Below, piece by piece: positions 6,931 through 16,276 of a DNA stretch of 64,000 bases. Source of the stretch: an uncultured Verrucomicrobiales bacterium (GTDB lineage: Bacteria > Verrucomicrobiota > Verrucomicrobiia > Verrucomicrobiales > Akkermansiaceae); contig CALCHQ010000086.1 of the NCBI GenBank assembly GCA_937901085.1, positions 1-64,000 of the forward strand, written 5' to 3'. The notes below the pieces were generated by a model. That model was not told the origin of the DNA. It saw only the letters and a program-made list of their open reading frames with translations, and ran no database searches. A program made the position numbers and the translations under genes. Position 1 is the stretch's first letter; the number at the start of each line of letters is the position of its first letter.

Positions 6931-8301
6931 ATGATTACACTTATTACCGAACGTCAGCTGGCAGCAGACCAGCAGGCTCTGTGGAAGAAAGCTCTGCAGG
7001 CCGTACAGACCAAGAACTACAAGTATGCCGTCACCATTCTCAAGACGGTCGTCAAGCGCGTCCCCGGTTTCCTGGAAGGCCGCAAGCTTCTGCGCGCCTG
7101 CGAGGTGAAGTCCACCCCGGATGCCGGCCGCAAGGCTTCGCTCTTCGGCGGTCTGCGCGTGACCACCACCCGCCGCGATCCGGAAAGCGTGCTGGTCAAC
7201 GTTGAGGATGAACTGGAGCGCGACCCCTACTCTGTTTCGGCCAATGAAGCGCTGTTTGCCGCAGCCAACGAACTGAATTTGCCCGATATTGCCGCCTTTG
7301 CGCTGGAAACCATCTGCCAGGGCACGCCGAACCCCAAGAAACACCTGCACCTGCTGGCCAAGCACTACATCCAGCACGAGCAGTTTGCCGAAGCGGCCGA
7401 TGTGTACCGCCGAGTCCTGAAGACCGACCCGACCGATCCCGAAGCCATGCGCGGTGAGAAGGACTGCTCTGCCCGCGCCACCATGAAGCAGGGCAACTGG
7501 GAAGGCAAGGGCGACTTCCGCACCAAGATGAAGAACGCCAACGCCACGGCTGACCTGGAAAGCGCCGACAAGATGGGCCTTACCCGCGCCGAGCTGGAAA
7601 CCCGCCTGGCCCAGCTTTCCCAGCAGTATGCAGTTGATAACACCAATCTTTCCGTCGTCAAGGACATTGCCTCTGTGTACGAACAGATGGAGGATTACGC
7701 CAACGCCTATTCCTTCTTTGCCTACGCTTACCAGCTGAGTGGCTCTGCAGACGTGGCGCTCAACGACAAGGCCATGGCCATGCACGAAAAAGCCATGCAG
7801 GCCGAGCTGGAATACTACGAGCAGGTGCTTGCAGCTGACCCGACCAACGAGGAAGCCGCCGCCACACTTGCCCAGCGCAAGCAGGAAATGGCCGCCGCCG
7901 TGGTGGCTGATGCCCGCGCCCGCGTAGAAGCCAACCCGACCGATGCCCAGCTGCAGTTCAAGCTCGGCCAGGCACTCTTCGATGCCGGTGAATACACCGA
8001 AGCTATTCCCGCCCTGCAGCGCGCCCGCACCAACCCGAACATCCGCATCAAGTCCATGCTCATGCTCGGCAAGTGCTACCACGCCAAGAAGATGGTCGAT
8101 ATGGCCATCCGCCAGCTGGAAGATGCCGACAAGGAGCTGCTCACCATGGACGACACCAAGAAGGAAGTGCTGTACATGATTGGCGTGCTGTACGAGGAAG
8201 CTGGCAACAAGGAAAAGAGCATCGAAACCCTCAAGGCCATCTACGAAGTGGATTACGGCTACAAGGATGTGGCCACCCGCGTGGAATCCGCCTACAGCTG
8301 A
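6931..8301 (+). CDS. TPR-repeat protein, 456 aa, function unknown
   Basis: A cytoplasmic-looking protein with no signal peptide and strong tetratricopeptide character. Helical hairpins with Ala/Tyr spacing are visible around 20-45, 130-165, 230-265 and throughout 300-440. TPR arrays bind other proteins, but no catalytic domain is visible and no partner can be named. ATG 6931 gives the first residues with coding character; the frame is open upstream into the promoter. Its codon use is strongly biased towards C- and G-ending codons, suggesting high expression. It stands alone between its own promoter and the terminator at 8325. Confidence 0.8.
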   Translation: MITLITERQLAADQQALWKKALQAVQTKNYKYAVTILKTVVKRVPGFLEGRKLLRACEVKSTPDAGRKASLFGGLRVTTTRRDPESVLVNVEDELERDPYSVSANEALFAAANELNLPDIAAFALETICQGTPNPKKHLHLLAKHYIQHEQFAEAADVYRRVLKTDPTDPEAMRGEKDCSARATMKQGNWEGKGDFRTKMKNANATADLESADKMGLTRAELETRLAQLSQQYAVDNTNLSVVKDIASVYEQMEDYANAYSFFAYAYQLSGSADVALNDKAMAMHEKAMQAELEYYEQVLAADPTNEEAAATLAQRKQEMAAAVVADARARVEANPTDAQLQFKLGQALFDAGEYTEAIPALQRARTNPNIRIKSMLMLGKCYHAKKMVDMAIRQLEDADKELLTMDDTKKEVLYMIGVLYEEAGNKEKSIETLKAIYEVDYGYKDVATRVESAYS

Positions 8302-8324
8302 AGCCCTTTCCCCTGATTCAACCA

Positions 8325-8358
8325 AACACCCCGGTGTTGCTCACCGGGGTGTTTTTTT
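8325..8358 (+). terminator. Rho-independent terminator of the TPR gene
   Basis: AACACCCCGGTG (8325-8336) pairs with CACCGGGGTGTT (8342-8353), followed by T5. It lies just before the stop of the converging ankyrin gene. Confidence 0.92.
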
Positions 8359-8363
8359 GCTTC

Positions 8364-9548
8364 TCAAAGCACGGCTCGGATAAGCTCCGGCAAATTATCC
8401 GGCAGGGTCTCCCCAGGCCGCAGGCGTGCTCCCCGCTCCACCAGCAGACGGATAAGAGCCTCAGCATCGTCCTGCTCCTGCGGCTGGCGGGCAGCAACCT
8501 GGGCAAGAGCCATGTGAAGCGGAGACTTCTGCCAGTCTTCACCGGCCGGTGGCTGCATGAAATTCGGGTCGAATCCGGCATCCAGCAGAATACGCGCCAG
8601 CTCCAGCATATCACGCAGCGGCAATTTCTCCAAGGTAAATAGAAATTGCAAAGCCGTGCCACCCTCATCAGAATAGCAGACATCAGGTCTCATGGAGTCT
8701 TCCCGGAGAAGTTCCCGCAGCGACTCCGGTTGATTTTCCAGGCACAACATGCAGCAAATCTTATGTCGGCTATCAGGTGACGGCATGTACCCCTGCCGCA
8801 ATGCCCACTGAGCCGCCTGCGGCGTACCACCCATGATGCCGAGCAGGATGGCATCTGACACGCTCTGCTCCAGCTGAGGGCGCTGCAAATCGGGCTTGCA
8901 TTCGCTCAGCCAGTCGAGCAACTGGTAGTGAGCCTCCGGCGACACGCATCTTTCACGGAATCTGCTGTATTCCGGGATATACTCCGCAGACAAAGCTTCA
9001 ATAGCCAGCGTCCGCACCTTGCTTGAAACCGTCGGCATAAGGCTTTGGTATTCCGCATTCACATCGGAACCGCGTCTCACCAGCTCTCGAAACAATTCAA
9101 AGCGCTCCAGGCGCAACGCCCAGGCGGCCAGAGGTTCTCCACTGCGAGTCAGCACGTTTCCCTCCCCGCTCTCCATAACTATGTGCAGTGCTTCACGCGC
9201 CGGGGCAGCAAACGCTTTGTAATTAAGCGCAACGGAAAGTAAATTTCCGGAACCGAAACAGGCATTGAGAGCCGGAACGAGCGGATGTCCCATTCCCTCC
9301 TCCCAGCTGATGGCCGGCACCGCCGCCAGAATGCGGTTGTGGCGCAGCTCCTCATCCAACGCCAGCAAATCGGCGCGATGTTCCGCGCTCCAGCCCTCGT
9401 GACACTCAGGAGGTGCGCCCCTGGTCCAGCCGAAAACATAGGCACGAGCAGCCAGCAACAGCGCAAACAGAGTCCAGACAAAGGCTGCAAGCCAGCGCAA
9501 CCAGCGGCGGGGCTTTTTCTGCTTCCTGTTTTCCTCATTCGCATTCAT
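8364..9548 (-). CDS. Membrane-anchored ankyrin-repeat protein
   Basis: The 394-residue product has a basic N terminus (residues 8-16) and one hydrophobic helix at about 17-40, then a soluble domain likely on the periplasmic side. The soluble part shows degenerate ankyrin repeats, clearest in the C-terminal third (LLDAGFDPN near 335, SPLHMALAQVA near 352, LLVERGARL near 376). Ankyrin repeats mediate protein binding; the target is unknown. A second ankyrin protein of the same layout lies at 14375-14968. The promoter at 9558-9586 ends 9 bp before the ATG. Confidence 0.75.
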   Translation of the reverse strand: MNANEENRKQKKPRRWLRWLAAFVWTLFALLLAARAYVFGWTRGAPPECHEGWSAEHRADLLALDEELRHNRILAAVPAISWEEGMGHPLVPALNACFGSGNLLSVALNYKAFAAPAREALHIVMESGEGNVLTRSGEPLAAWALRLERFELFRELVRRGSDVNAEYQSLMPTVSSKVRTLAIEALSAEYIPEYSRFRERCVSPEAHYQLLDWLSECKPDLQRPQLEQSVSDAILLGIMGGTPQAAQWALRQGYMPSPDSRHKICCMLCLENQPESLRELLREDSMRPDVCYSDEGGTALQFLFTLEKLPLRDMLELARILLDAGFDPNFMQPPAGEDWQKSPLHMALAQVAARQPQEQDDAEALIRLLVERGARLRPGETLPDNLPELIRAVL

Positions 9549-9557
9549 ACCATCAGC

Positions 9558-9586
9558 ATGTTAACAGTTTCCGGACCCTCCGGCAA
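9558..9586 (-). promoter_or_regulatory. Promoter of the ankyrin gene
   Basis: TTGCCG (9581-9586), 17 bp ending in TGT (extended -10), TAACAT (9558-9563). Nine bp separate it from ATG 9548. Confidence 0.65.
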
Positions 9587-9641
9587 GTTTTTTCCGCCAC
9601 GTTCAGCGCGCCGATTTTCCGCGCTGTGACGCGGATTTTAC

Positions 9642-9674
9642 TTGACAAGAACACCATTTTTCTGCCACTAATAT
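9642..9674 (+). promoter_or_regulatory. Candidate promoter of topB, unusual spacing
   Basis: TTGACA (9642-9647) is a perfect -35 but the nearest good -10, TAATAT (9669-9674), is 21 bp away rather than 17. Either the -10 is the weaker CCACTA at 17 bp or the spacing is unusual. The leader would be about 35 nt. Confidence 0.4.
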
Positions 9675-9714
9675 AGACCAGCGAAGCGCCCCGGGCGCCA
9701 AAGATTTTCCGACC

Positions 9715-12576
9715 ATGTCCAAGACGCTCATCATAGCAGAGAAACCGAGTGTAGCAGCCGATTTAGCCCGTGTTCTGGGCAAGCATCTGGGTAAATTCAA
9801 GAAAGACGATGCGAGTCAGAGTTTTTCGAATGACACCCTCATCATCACCTCGGCCGTGGGTCACCTGGTGGAGCAGAAGAAGCCCCAGACCGAGGATGGC
9901 AAGAGCCTGCCCTGGAAGATGGAGTACCTGCCGGTCATGCCGGCTAACATGGAGCTGGAACCCATTGACAAATCCGCCGACCGCCTGCGTAAGGTGCTGA
10001 AGCTGGCCCGCAGCAAAGAAGTGACCACCCTGGTGAATGCCTGCGATGCCGGGCGCGAAGGTGAGCTTATTTTCCGCAACATCATCCGCTACGGAAAAAT
10101 AAGGAAACCCATCCGCCGCCTGTGGATGCAGAGCATGACGGATGACTCGATTCTGGAGGCATGGAATGCGCTTAAGAGCGATGAAGAGATGCTCAACCTG
10201 GCCGATGCTGCCGTGTGCCGCAGCGAGTCCGACTGGCTGGTGGGGCTGAACAGCACCCGCGCCCTCACCGCCCTGCAGAGCGGCGTGGGCGGCTTCAATG
10301 TCACCCCCACCGGGCGTGTGCAGACGCCGACGCTGGCGCTGCTGGCTGCCCGCCAGAAGGATATCCTGGCCTTTACGCCTGAAACCTACCACGAAGTTCA
10401 CGCCACGTTCAGCGCCGGCAGCGGCAGTTACGAAGGGCGCTGGTTTGATACCGCCTGGAAGAAGGTTGAAAAAGCCCCCCAGCGCACCAAGGAACGCCTG
10501 TGGGATGCCGGCACGGCCGCTGCCATCGCCGCGCGCTGCCAGGGACGCCCCGGCACGGTGAAGGAGACCCGCAAGCCGGTTTCCATGCCTGCCCCCCTGC
10601 TCTTCGACCTTACCTCGCTGCAGAAGGAAGCCAGCAACCGCTTCGGTTTCTCAGCCCGCCGCACCTTGCAGATTGCCCAGGAATGCTATGAAAAGCACAA
10701 GGTGCTGACCTACCCGCGTACCGACTCCAAATTCCTGCCGAATGACTACCTGAAAGTAGCCGCGCGCACCGTGGAATCCATTGCCGGGAATCTGCCCGAA
10801 TTCGCCCCCTATGCCAACGCCATTCTGGAGAACCGCAGCGTGCGTGCCAATAAGCGCGTCTTCGACAGCTCCAAGGTGAGCGACCACTTTGCCATCATCC
10901 CGACCGGCAAATTCGTCAACCTCACGGGGGATGCCGCCCGCATCTTCACGCTGGTGGTGCAACGCTTCCTCGGCGTCTTCATGCCCAACGCCGAATACGA
11001 GGACACGGAACGCACCACAACGGTGAGCAGTCCCGGCGCGGAAGACCACTTCTACACCCACGGCCGCGTGATGCTCACCCCCGGCTGGCGAGCCCTCTAC
11101 GGCCCCGACAAGCGCAAGAAGGACGAACTTTGCCAGGTAGCCGCAGGGGAGACCGTGACGGCCACCCGCGTCGAAGCCAGCGCAGACCAGACCAAGGCCC
11201 CCGCCGCTTATACGGAAGCAACCCTGCTGACCGCCATGGAAACAGCCGGCAAGCTGGTGGAGGATGAAGACCTGGCCGATGCCATGAAGGAACGGGGACT
11301 GGGTACACCTGCCACCCGTGCCGCCATTATCGAAGGTCTCATCACCCAGGAATACATTGCCCGCGAGGGGAAGGAACTCATCGCCACGCGCCGCGGCATG
11401 GACCTCATCGACCTGCTGGGCAAAATCGGGCTCAGCACCCTCTCCAGCCCGGAACTCACAGGCGAGTGGGAATACCGACTCAAGCAGATGGAAAGCGGGC
11501 ATCTGGACCGCACCACCTTCATGAAGGATATCCGCACCTACACCACGGACATTGTGGAAGCGGTGCGCGACTACATGCAGAACGGCAAGAACCCGGATCT
11601 GGAACTCACCTGCCCGGCCTGCGGCCAGGCCGGCCTGAGCAGCCGCGTGGATTCCATCTCCTGCAACAGCTGCAAGTTCCGCATCCGCCGCGTGCATGCA
11701 GGGCTCACCCTCACCGATGACCAGCTCTGCGAGCTTATCAGCCAGGGTTCCCTGCCGGTCATGGATGGCTTCCGCTCGAAGTTCGGCAAGCCTTTCAAGG
11801 CAGGGCTGCGGATGGTGGCGCCCCAGACGGCACGCAGCATCTGGAAAGCCGAGTTCTACTTTGATTCCGACCGCAGCGAGCAGAAGCAGGAGGAAGCCCC
11901 GGCTCAGACGGCCGGTATGGTACTGGTGAAAGACCAGGGCGAACTGCCCCTGCTGGTGAACGACAAGCAGTGGAGTGTGCCAGACTACACCCAGGCCAAT
12001 GGCCGCAAGGGCTTCACGATGTCCCGCAACATTCTCGGCATGGAAATCAGCGGGGAAGTGCTGCGCCAGGTGCTTGCCAGCGGCAAGAGCGATTTGATTA
12101 CCGGCTTCGTGTCCCAGCGCACCAACCGCGCCTTTGATGCCTACCTGGTGCTGGATGAAAAGAAAGGAAACGTGGGCTTCGAATTCCCGCCCCGCGAGGC
12201 TCGCCCGAAGAACAGCAAGGAAAAGGCCGACAAGAAGTTCACCGCCGCCTCCACCGCCGCCGAAGACCTGAGTCAGGGTACCAGCCACGGTGTCATCAAG
12301 GTCAAGGGCAAGGGCGAACACGAACTGGTGGAGACGGAGAACGCCTGGCATGTGAACGGACTCACCTATGGCAAGACCCGCAAGCCCCTGGCCATTCCCC
12401 ACAGCATGTGTGACATCAACCTGGATGCCGCCACCGTCACCCAGCTGCTCACCAAGGGCAAGACGGAACTCATCAAGGATTTCACCAGCCACAAGAGCGG
12501 CAAGAAGTTCGACGCCTACCTCGTCTTCAACACGTCCACCGGACGCGTTTCCTACGAGTTCCCGCCGCGTAAGTAA
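9715..12576 (+). CDS. topB: DNA topoisomerase III (type IA), with C-terminal repeats
   Basis: Type IA topoisomerase that passes single strands to resolve recombination and replication intermediates. The Toprim domain opens the protein (EKPS near 8-11, DAGREGE from about residue 110), and the active-site tyrosine is Tyr333 in LTYPRTD. A four-Cys zinc-type motif lies at about 633-652 (CPAC...CNSC). After it come two copies of the topoisomerase C-terminal repeat, at about 780-825 and 900-953, each ending in a FEFPPR or YEFPPR motif. At 953 residues it is longer than E. coli TopB (about 650) because of this C-terminal extension. The SBF-like transporter gene follows after 17 bp. Confidence 0.95.
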   Translation: MSKTLIIAEKPSVAADLARVLGKHLGKFKKDDASQSFSNDTLIITSAVGHLVEQKKPQTEDGKSLPWKMEYLPVMPANMELEPIDKSADRLRKVLKLARSKEVTTLVNACDAGREGELIFRNIIRYGKIRKPIRRLWMQSMTDDSILEAWNALKSDEEMLNLADAAVCRSESDWLVGLNSTRALTALQSGVGGFNVTPTGRVQTPTLALLAARQKDILAFTPETYHEVHATFSAGSGSYEGRWFDTAWKKVEKAPQRTKERLWDAGTAAAIAARCQGRPGTVKETRKPVSMPAPLLFDLTSLQKEASNRFGFSARRTLQIAQECYEKHKVLTYPRTDSKFLPNDYLKVAARTVESIAGNLPEFAPYANAILENRSVRANKRVFDSSKVSDHFAIIPTGKFVNLTGDAARIFTLVVQRFLGVFMPNAEYEDTERTTTVSSPGAEDHFYTHGRVMLTPGWRALYGPDKRKKDELCQVAAGETVTATRVEASADQTKAPAAYTEATLLTAMETAGKLVEDEDLADAMKERGLGTPATRAAIIEGLITQEYIAREGKELIATRRGMDLIDLLGKIGLSTLSSPELTGEWEYRLKQMESGHLDRTTFMKDIRTYTTDIVEAVRDYMQNGKNPDLELTCPACGQAGLSSRVDSISCNSCKFRIRRVHAGLTLTDDQLCELISQGSLPVMDGFRSKFGKPFKAGLRMVAPQTARSIWKAEFYFDSDRSEQKQEEAPAQTAGMVLVKDQGELPLLVNDKQWSVPDYTQANGRKGFTMSRNILGMEISGEVLRQVLASGKSDLITGFVSQRTNRAFDAYLVLDEKKGNVGFEFPPREARPKNSKEKADKKFTAASTAAEDLSQGTSHGVIKVKGKGEHELVETENAWHVNGLTYGKTRKPLAIPHSMCDINLDAATVTQLLTKGKTELIKDFTSHKSGKKFDAYLVFNTSTGRVSYEFPPRK

Positions 12577-12593
12577 GCAAGCGCTATACCGCT

Positions 12594-13586
12594 ATGGGTG
12601 TTGTCAAAAAAATACTCAGCTATTTTGATGCCTTCACCACGGGGATAATCATCAGCCTGGGGCTGGGCATCGTCGTTCCCTGCCATGGGGCGGGAGCAAC
12701 GTTCTTCGATACCCTCACGCATGCGGCCATCGTGCTGCTCTTCTTTCTGTACGGAGTCAAGCTCTCGCGCAAATCCGTCGTCGAGGGCCTGCTCAACTGG
12801 CGGCTGCAGAGCATGGTATTTGCCTTCACCTTCATCTTCTTCCCCGTCATCATCCCGCTTCTGCGACCGCTCTTCGAGCCCATGGTGGGCGGGGCGATGT
12901 TCATGGGGCTTGTTTATGTAGCCTGCCTGCCCTCCACCGTGCAGAGCAGCATTGCCTTCACCTCGGTAGCAGGTGGCAATGTGCCGGCGGCTGTCTGCTC
13001 GGCCTCCGTGTCAAGTCTGCTGGGCGTGTTCCTGACCCCCTTTCTGGTCAGCCTGCTCTTTGCCACAGACGGCAACGGCACCCAGGTCGGGCTGGATACC
13101 GTGCTGAAAATCTGCTATCAGATTCTGCTTCCCTTTGCTGCGGGGCAACTCTGCCAGCCCCTGCTGCGGAAATGGGTGCTGGGGCATAAGACCCTCATTG
13201 GCTGGAATGATAAAGCCACCATCTGGCTGGTGGTGTACACCGCTTTCTCCAACGCCACCAGCGGAGGCTACTGGGACAAGTTGCAGGCCGCCCAGCTCGG
13301 CGGTCTTGTTGTGGCCTGCCTCATCATCCTCTGCCTTACCTTTGCCGCTACCTGGTACAGCAGCAAGCTGCTCAGATTCAAGCGAGAGGACTGCATCACC
13401 ATCGTCTTCTGCGGCTCCAAGAAAAGCCTGGCCGTAGGTGCGCCCATGATGATGGCTATCTTCGGCACACTGGACAACAACCTCCTCTTACCCCTCATGG
13501 TCTTCCACCAGGTGCAGCTCATGCTCTGCGCGCACCTGGCCCGCCTCTGGTCCAGGGGTAGCACGGCAGATTCCGGCGGCTATTGA
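12594..13586 (+). CDS. SBF-like (bile acid:sodium symporter family) transporter
   Basis: A 330-residue membrane protein with about nine or ten hydrophobic segments, matching the SBF-like family (YocS / SLC10A7 type). Marks include FFLYGVKLS near 50-58, the LPSTVQSS crossover motif near 113-120 and CGSKKSLAVGAP near 273-284, which form the two broken helices of the ion and substrate site. Members carry organic anions with Na+; the substrate here is unknown. The gene begins 17 bp after topB and is probably co-transcribed, though the functions are unrelated. Confidence 0.82.
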   Translation: MGVVKKILSYFDAFTTGIIISLGLGIVVPCHGAGATFFDTLTHAAIVLLFFLYGVKLSRKSVVEGLLNWRLQSMVFAFTFIFFPVIIPLLRPLFEPMVGGAMFMGLVYVACLPSTVQSSIAFTSVAGGNVPAAVCSASVSSLLGVFLTPFLVSLLFATDGNGTQVGLDTVLKICYQILLPFAAGQLCQPLLRKWVLGHKTLIGWNDKATIWLVVYTAFSNATSGGYWDKLQAAQLGGLVVACLIILCLTFAATWYSSKLLRFKREDCITIVFCGSKKSLAVGAPMMMAIFGTLDNNLLLPLMVFHQVQLMLCAHLARLWSRGSTADSGGY

Positions 13587-13615
13587 TTGACATTTCCAAC
13601 AGCTGACATTATACT
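13587..13615 (+). promoter_or_regulatory. Promoter of the YwaF-like gene
   Basis: TTGACA (13587-13592), 17 bp, TATACT (13610-13615), among the best consensus matches in the window. It begins directly after the transporter stop codon; ATG 13629 follows after 13 bp. Confidence 0.8.
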
Positions 13616-13628
13616 GAAAGTCGTTCAA

Positions 13629-14318
13629 ATGGAAACAACTGAAGCCTTCGTCCGCTGGTCAGCCAGCCATTGGGGAGCGGTCATTGTCACCGCCATAGTC
13701 ACGCTGTGCATCATAGGCGGAGCGCTGCGCCAACCGCTGGAGTGCCGCCAGCGCATCTGCCGCGCGCTGGCCGTCGTGGTCGGTCTCATCTACCTCTCAG
13801 ACTCCGCCTTCATCCTCCTCACCCAGCACCACGGCAGCTGGGAAAAGAACCTGCCGCTGCACTACTGCAGCATGATGCTGCTGGTCGCCACCTTTGCCTT
13901 GTGGACCCGCAACCGGACAGCCTGCTGGGTGCTGTATTTCGGGGCGCTCACCGCCTGCCTGCAAGGGCTTATCACTCCCGCGCTGGAGGCCGGATTCCCG
14001 ACGCTGCGTTTCTGCCTCTTCTTCTGCCTCCACGGCATTCTGATGCCGGCCGCCCTGGCCGTTCCCCTGCTGCTGGAACTCCGTGCCCGCCTGCGCGATG
14101 TGGTCATCAGCCTGCTGCTCATGGATATCTACCTGCTCTGCATCCACCCGGTGAATCTGCTTCTGAATACCAACTACGGCTTCACGCGGGAAAGCCCGGT
14201 GCCCGGCTGCATCCTGGACTATGCGGGCCCGGCGCCCTGGTACTACCTGTTATTGCAGATTCCGGCCTTCATCCTGTTCAGCCTCATGCTCCTGCCTGTC
14301 CGGGAGAAACGGAGCTGA
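13629..14318 (+). CDS. YwaF/TMEM164-like integral membrane protein
   Basis: The 229-residue protein has about seven membrane segments. The conserved LPLHYCSMM block at about 76-84, the long helix bundle, and the late Asn-Tyr, GCILDY and GPAPWYY elements match the bacterial YwaF (TIGR02206) and eukaryotic TMEM164 family; animal TMEM164 is an acyltransferase acting on ether phospholipids. I choose ATG 13629 because the promoter leaves no room for the upstream in-frame start at 13587, which overlaps the -35 box. Function in bacteria is not established. Confidence 0.72.
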   Translation: METTEAFVRWSASHWGAVIVTAIVTLCIIGGALRQPLECRQRICRALAVVVGLIYLSDSAFILLTQHHGSWEKNLPLHYCSMMLLVATFALWTRNRTACWVLYFGALTACLQGLITPALEAGFPTLRFCLFFCLHGILMPAALAVPLLLELRARLRDVVISLLLMDIYLLCIHPVNLLLNTNYGFTRESPVPGCILDYAGPAPWYYLLLQIPAFILFSLMLLPVREKRS

Positions 14319-14349
14319 AAAAAATGAGCGCGGTGTCTCCACCGCGCTC
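14318..14349 (-). terminator. Terminator of the argD-ankyrin operon
   Basis: GAGCGCGGTG (14326-14335) pairs with CACCGCGCTC (14340-14349). On the minus strand the stem is followed by a run of seven T (14318-14324), touching the stop of the converging ywaF-like gene. Confidence 0.88.
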
Positions 14350-14374
14350 TGATAACATAAACCTGCTGTCCTTG

Positions 14375-14968
14375 TCAGGCCCCCAGAAGCTGAAGAATCG
14401 TGCTGCGGGCGGCCTCATCCTGCACCGTACGCGCATGCGCAGCAGCATTGAGCCCATCCTCATCCAACAGCTCGGCATCGGCACCAGCCGCCAGCAACTG
14501 CTGCACCATCTTCTCAAAACCAGACCAGGCGGCCACCATGAGCGCGGTCTCACCACTCCGGCTGCGGGCATCTACCGCAGCGCCGTTTTCAAGCAGAAGC
14601 GCTACCAGCGCGGGGTGATTGTGACGCACCGCGAAATGCAGGGGCGATTCTCCCTCCTTGTTCACGGCATTCACCTGGGCATTGTGCATCAGCAGCACGC
14701 GAGCCACCTCCAGGTGTCCCTCTCCGGCGGCCGTCATGAGGGCGGTTGTGCCGTCTGCCCCCACCGCTTCCACGCAGGCACCCTGCTCCACCATACGTTG
14801 AACCGCCAGCGCATCCCCCAGACGCGACCATTCAGCCAGCAAGGCAGTTTCCTCCGGGGCAAGAGCCGCCTGAGAGGGCATGTGGGGAGCCAGCACCACC
14901 GCAGCGAGAACACAGAGAGCCGCTACTATGCCGCCCAGAATCGGGATATAGCGCATTTTTTTCTTCAT
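14375..14968 (-). CDS. Ankyrin-repeat protein with N-terminal anchor
   Basis: This 197-residue product begins with a basic segment (MKKKMR) and a hydrophobic helix to about residue 28, a signal peptide or anchor. Four ankyrin repeats follow from about residue 45 (TALMTAAGEGHLEVARVLL, then SPLHFAVRHNHPALVALLL, then TALMVAAWSGFEKMVQQLL). The start at 14968 shares one base with the argD stop (TGATG). An ATG at 14983 inside argD is possible but adds only LSGL. Joint transcription with argD may be incidental. It is likely periplasmic and protein-binding; the partner is unknown. Confidence 0.82.
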   Translation of the reverse strand: MKKKMRYIPILGGIVAALCVLAAVVLAPHMPSQAALAPEETALLAEWSRLGDALAVQRMVEQGACVEAVGADGTTALMTAAGEGHLEVARVLLMHNAQVNAVNKEGESPLHFAVRHNHPALVALLLENGAAVDARSRSGETALMVAAWSGFEKMVQQLLAAGADAELLDEDGLNAAAHARTVQDEAARSTILQLLGA

Positions 14969-16206
14969 CAGGCCAGAGAGCAAAGAACTGTTTTCAGAAT
15001 GGAGAGACCTTCTGCCAGAACCTCCTCCGGCACATTGAGCGCTGGAATGAGACGCAGCGTATCAGGCCCGGCAGGACAAGCCAGCAGCCCGGCCTCGCGG
15101 CAGAGCGTGTTCACATAGCCCGCCGGAGTCTGGCCGGCAGGCACAGCAAAAGAATTCGGACGGAAGCCGACACCGCGCAACAGCCCCAGGCCACGCACCG
15201 TTTCCACACAAGGGAGATTCCAGCCTTCAACTGTGTCCTTGATTTGAGCGCCCAGACGGGCGGCTCGTTCCACCAGGCCCTGCTCCAGCACTTCGGTCAC
15301 CACCGCCAGCGAGGTCGAGCATGCCAGCGGCGTGCCACCGTAGGTAGAACCGTGCGAGCCGGGACACATGATGGAAGAAAGGGGCGTGCCCTCAGCATCG
15401 ATGGTGCGGTTGCTCACCCAGAAGCAGCCAATGGGGAATCCACCGCCGATACCCTTGGCACAGGATACCAGGTCAGGTTCCAGTTCGGGGCAGATAGCCT
15501 TCCAGCCCATCGTAGCGCCGCAGCGTCCCACGCCACATTGTACCTCATCAATCATGAGCATGAGGTCATGCTGGCGGCAAAGTTCTGCCACCCCGCGCAG
15601 GAATTCCGGCGAGGCCGGATTCACGCCACCTTCACCCTGAACCGCCTCCAGCATAATGCCGCAGGTCACAGGGGAAACAGCCGAACGGAGTGCTTCCAGG
15701 TCATTGAAATCCACATACTTGAACCCGGTCAGCAAGGGATCGAACTCCAGCTGCACCTTTTCCTGCCCCGTAGCGGCCAGCGTACCCAGCGTGCGGCCGT
15801 GGAAACTCTTGTTGAAGGTAATCACCTCGTAGCGGGGAGAACCATCGGCAGCGGGGCGGCGGTGTCCGAATCGGCGGGCGGTCTTGATGACCCCCTCATT
15901 CGCCTCTGCACCCGAATTGCAGAAGAACACACGACCGGGAATACCGATGAGCTTTTCCACCACAGTTTCGGCCAGACGAGCCTGGCCGGGAATACCATAG
16001 AGATTGGAGCAATGCATGAGCGTACCAGCCTGCTCGGTGAGCGCCTTCACCACGGCCGGATGGCAATGACCGAGCGAACAAGTGGCGATACCGGCGCAGA
16101 AATCCACATAGCGCCTTCCCTCCGTATCATACAGGTAAGAACCCTCACCACGCGCCGCATCCAGAGGAGCGCGCCCATACGTCGGCAATACATACTGTTC
16201 GTTCAT
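14968..16206 (-). CDS. argD: Acetylornithine / class III aminotransferase
   Basis: PLP-dependent class III aminotransferase. The sequence follows ArgD: FCAGIATCSLGHCHP near 36-50, CNSGAEANE near 96-104, the IDEVQCGVGRCG block near 210-221, and the PLP lysine Lys251 in CAKGIGGGFPIG. ArgD converts N-acetylglutamate semialdehyde to acetylornithine in arginine synthesis and can act in lysine synthesis. No other arg gene is near. ATG 16206 is chosen because the promoter -10 (16217-16222) ends 10 bp upstream; the in-frame start at 16245 lies inside the -35 box. Other class III enzymes (succinylornithine, GABA) are possible but less likely. Confidence 0.87.
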   Translation of the reverse strand: MNEQYVLPTYGRAPLDAARGEGSYLYDTEGRRYVDFCAGIATCSLGHCHPAVVKALTEQAGTLMHCSNLYGIPGQARLAETVVEKLIGIPGRVFFCNSGAEANEGVIKTARRFGHRRPAADGSPRYEVITFNKSFHGRTLGTLAATGQEKVQLEFDPLLTGFKYVDFNDLEALRSAVSPVTCGIMLEAVQGEGGVNPASPEFLRGVAELCRQHDLMLMIDEVQCGVGRCGATMGWKAICPELEPDLVSCAKGIGGGFPIGCFWVSNRTIDAEGTPLSSIMCPGSHGSTYGGTPLACSTSLAVVTEVLEQGLVERAARLGAQIKDTVEGWNLPCVETVRGLGLLRGVGFRPNSFAVPAGQTPAGYVNTLCREAGLLACPAGPDTLRLIPALNVPEEVLAEGLSILKTVLCSLA

Positions 16207-16216
16207 ATCTGCCACA

Positions 16217-16245
16217 AATCTACACCCTTGCGGCGTATTTGTCAA
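16217..16245 (-). promoter_or_regulatory. Promoter of argD
   Basis: TTGACA (16240-16245), 17 bp, TAGATT (16217-16222). Ten bp before ATG 16206; it rules out the upstream in-frame start. Confidence 0.8.
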
Positions 16246-16276
16246 TCATTTCACGACCGCAGAGCCGGCAGACGGC

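Noticed and set aside
10651..12492. A 613-residue open frame antisense to topB
   Set aside because: topB is supported by all catalytic motifs across this region; the antisense product is low complexity.
16207..16245. Longer start of argD at 16245
   Set aside because: It lies in the -35 box of a consensus promoter whose -10 is downstream of it, so the transcript would not contain it.
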